Shown here one piece after another: positions 5,464-6,384 of a stretch of DNA of 6,384 nucleotides. Origin of the DNA: Pseudomonadota bacterium (GTDB lineage: Bacteria; Pseudomonadota; Alphaproteobacteria; Rhizobiales; Kaistiaceae). The translations under genes were made by a program, and so were the position numbers. Below the pieces are notes generated by a model that saw only the letters and a list, made by a program, of their open reading frames with translations, ran no database searches and was not told where the DNA came from. The first letter of the stretch is position 1. Every line of letters begins with the position of its first letter. The stretch is from positions 1-6,384 of the forward strand of contig JAEWAD010000576.1 of assembly GCA_023391905.1 (NCBI GenBank). The letters run 5' to 3'.

Positions 5464-6136
5464 ACTTCGCGCCGGCTCGCGTCAGGATCGTCTCGATCTC
5501 CGTGTAGCCGCGCTTGCGCGCATGCTGGAGCGGCGTGACGCCGTCGCGATCGGCCAGGTTTGTGTCCGCCCCGGCGTCGACGAGGATCCGGACAATGCGC
5601 TGGTGCCGTTCGCCACCGTCACCGAGGATGACGGCCTCGATCAATGCGGTCCAGCCAAGATCATTGACATGGTCGACGTCGACGCCGGCCGCGATCAGCG
5701 TCTTGACCGTCTCGACATGGCCCCGCTCGGCGGCCGGAATGAGCGCCGTGCCGCCGAAGCGGTTGGTGCTCTTCAGATCGGCGCCATGCGCCAGTGTCAT
5801 CTTGAGGATCTCGAGATGGCCGCGCGCGCCGGCATAGAGATAGGGGCTGTCGTTGATCCGGTCCTTGGCGTTGACATCCGCGCCAGCCTCGATCAGGGCG
5901 CGCGCGGCCGCGACATGGTCGGCATGGGTCGCGACCAGCAGCGCCGTTTGCCCCTTTGCGTCACGGGCGTCGATCGGGGCGCCCTCGGCGAGGAGAGCCT
6001 TGATGGCGGCGGCGTCGCCCTTGGCGGCCGCCTGATGCAGGGGAGTGTCTGTCATGGTCTGTCCGGATGCGGTCGGCGGGAATAGCAGCGTCGCCGCCAG
6101 CATGAGGAGGGCGAGCAGGGTGGAAGGTCTGGTCAT
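5462..6136 (-). CDS. Exported ankyrin-repeat protein with six repeats
   Basis: Predicted secreted or periplasmic protein-binding scaffold of 224 residues; no enzymatic domain is present. Residues 1-25 form a Sec signal peptide: MTRPS, a leucine/alanine-rich core, then a likely cut after ASG (23-25). Six ankyrin repeats follow at about 28-61, 62-94, 95-127, 128-160, 161-198 and 199-224. They show the family's TPLHQAAAKG and ALIEAGADVNAKD patterns. The fifth repeat carries a five-residue insertion around GDGGERHQ (172-179), and the last is shortened, acting as a cap. I chose the ATG at 6136, which has GGGAG 5 bases upstream and begins exactly at the signal peptide. The frame is open to 6259, but that part is arginine- and proline-rich and implausible. 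The partner is unknown. The gene is first in an operon with the deaminase. Confidence 0.9.
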   Translation of the reverse strand: MTRPSTLLALLMLAATLLFPPTASGQTMTDTPLHQAAAKGDAAAIKALLAEGAPIDARDAKGQTALLVATHADHVAAARALIEAGADVNAKDRINDSPYLYAGARGHLEILKMTLAHGADLKSTNRFGGTALIPAAERGHVETVKTLIAAGVDVDHVNDLGWTALIEAVILGDGGERHQRIVRILVDAGADTNLADRDGVTPLQHARKRGYTEIETILTRAGAK

Positions 6137-6167
6137 GAGGCTCCCTGATGCAATGGCGTTCTCTTCG

Positions 6168-6176
6168 ATCCTAGCA
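6168..6176 (-). promoter_or_regulatory. Candidate extended -10 promoter element of the ankyrin-deaminase operon
   Basis: The minus strand reads TGC-TAGGAT (6176-6168), which fits the extended -10 form TGn followed by a hexamer matching TATAAT at four positions. Transcription would start near 6161, about 25 bases before the ATG at 6136. There is no recognisable -35 element at the right distance, so this is a weak call. Confidence 0.25.
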
Positions 6177-6277
6177 CGGGGGGGCGGGAGGGGGCTGCGC
6201 GCTGCGCATGGCGGGAGGCGGCCGCGGCGTCTTCGGCGAGGGCGGTGCATAACCCGCATTTAATTCGCCGGGTGGGG

Positions 6278-6306
6278 TTCCAAACCGCGGAGAGACCTCC
6301 TATATG
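6278..6306 (+). promoter_or_regulatory. Candidate promoter of the initiator tRNA gene
   Basis: TATATG (6301-6306) matches four of six -10 bases. TTCCAA (6278-6283), 17 bases upstream, matches only three of six -35 bases. A start near 6313 would give a leader of about 28 bases to the tRNA. This is the only AT-containing hexamer well placed for the tRNA. The leader holds two mutually exclusive palindromes: GCGATGG/CCATCGC (6321-6334) and GCGCGA/TCGCGC (6313-6318 with 6331-6336). Confidence 0.3.
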
Positions 6307-6340
6307 ACCACTGCGCGACGGCGATGGCCATCGCGCTTGA

Positions 6341-6384
<44 letters not shown>

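Noticed and set aside
6137..6259. N-terminal extension of the ankyrin protein by 41 residues
   Set aside because: The extension is Arg/Pro-rich and would bury the signal peptide inside the protein. The ATG at 6136 has a good ribosome binding site and puts the signal peptide at the N-terminus.

Overview
The window is GC-rich, and the codon use, Tat-exported binding protein and initiator tRNA sequence suggest an alphaproteobacterium, probably Hyphomicrobiales (Rhizobiales). The taxonomic call is an inference from style; no taxonomic marker gene is complete here. All protein genes lie on the minus strand. The only plus-strand gene is a tRNA cut by the right edge.

Reading in the direction of transcription (right to left), the first unit is a two-gene operon. 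It holds an exported six-repeat ankyrin protein (6136-5462) and, 10 bases later, a cytidine-deaminase-fold nucleobase deaminase of the guanine deaminase (GuaD) type (5451-4978). A 456-base non-coding region follows (4977-4522). Its promoter-proximal part is AT-rich, and it contains a candidate sigma70 promoter, three copies of the hexamer GTCTAC, and two inverted repeats. It then feeds a compact five-gene operon (4521-37) for a complete ABC importer of the branched-chain-amino-acid/urea-amide (HAAT) class: Tat-exported binding protein, ATPase 1, ATPase 2, permease 1, permease 2. Junctions in this operon are a 1-base overlap, an 8-base overlap, a 4-base gap and a 4-base overlap, so translation is probably coupled.

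Several subunits carry signatures I associate with the urea/short-amide branch (UrtA-E, AmiC/FmdD) rather than with classical Liv proteins. These are YEGGVCSP in the binding protein, GRKFQ-P and SHGxKQ-like motifs in ATPase 1, VPQGREIF and EGIQP in ATPase 2, and NRQMAQCLGI in permease 1. With an ammonia-releasing deaminase next door, the most economical reading is scavenging of nitrogen from an amide, urea, ureide or nucleobase. The actual ligand cannot be read from the sequence.

At the right edge, divergent from the ankyrin gene, is the 5' part of an initiator tRNA-fMet (6341 onward). Its anticodon stem has A-U in place of the first of the three usual G-C pairs. At the left edge a perfect inverted repeat (1-22) lies just past the last permease; it may be a terminator stem or the first codons of another gene. 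I found no mobile element, CRISPR array or clearly novel multi-gene system. The most interesting points are the unassigned specificity of the transporter, the exported ankyrin/deaminase pairing, the repeated intergenic motif and the tRNA variant.
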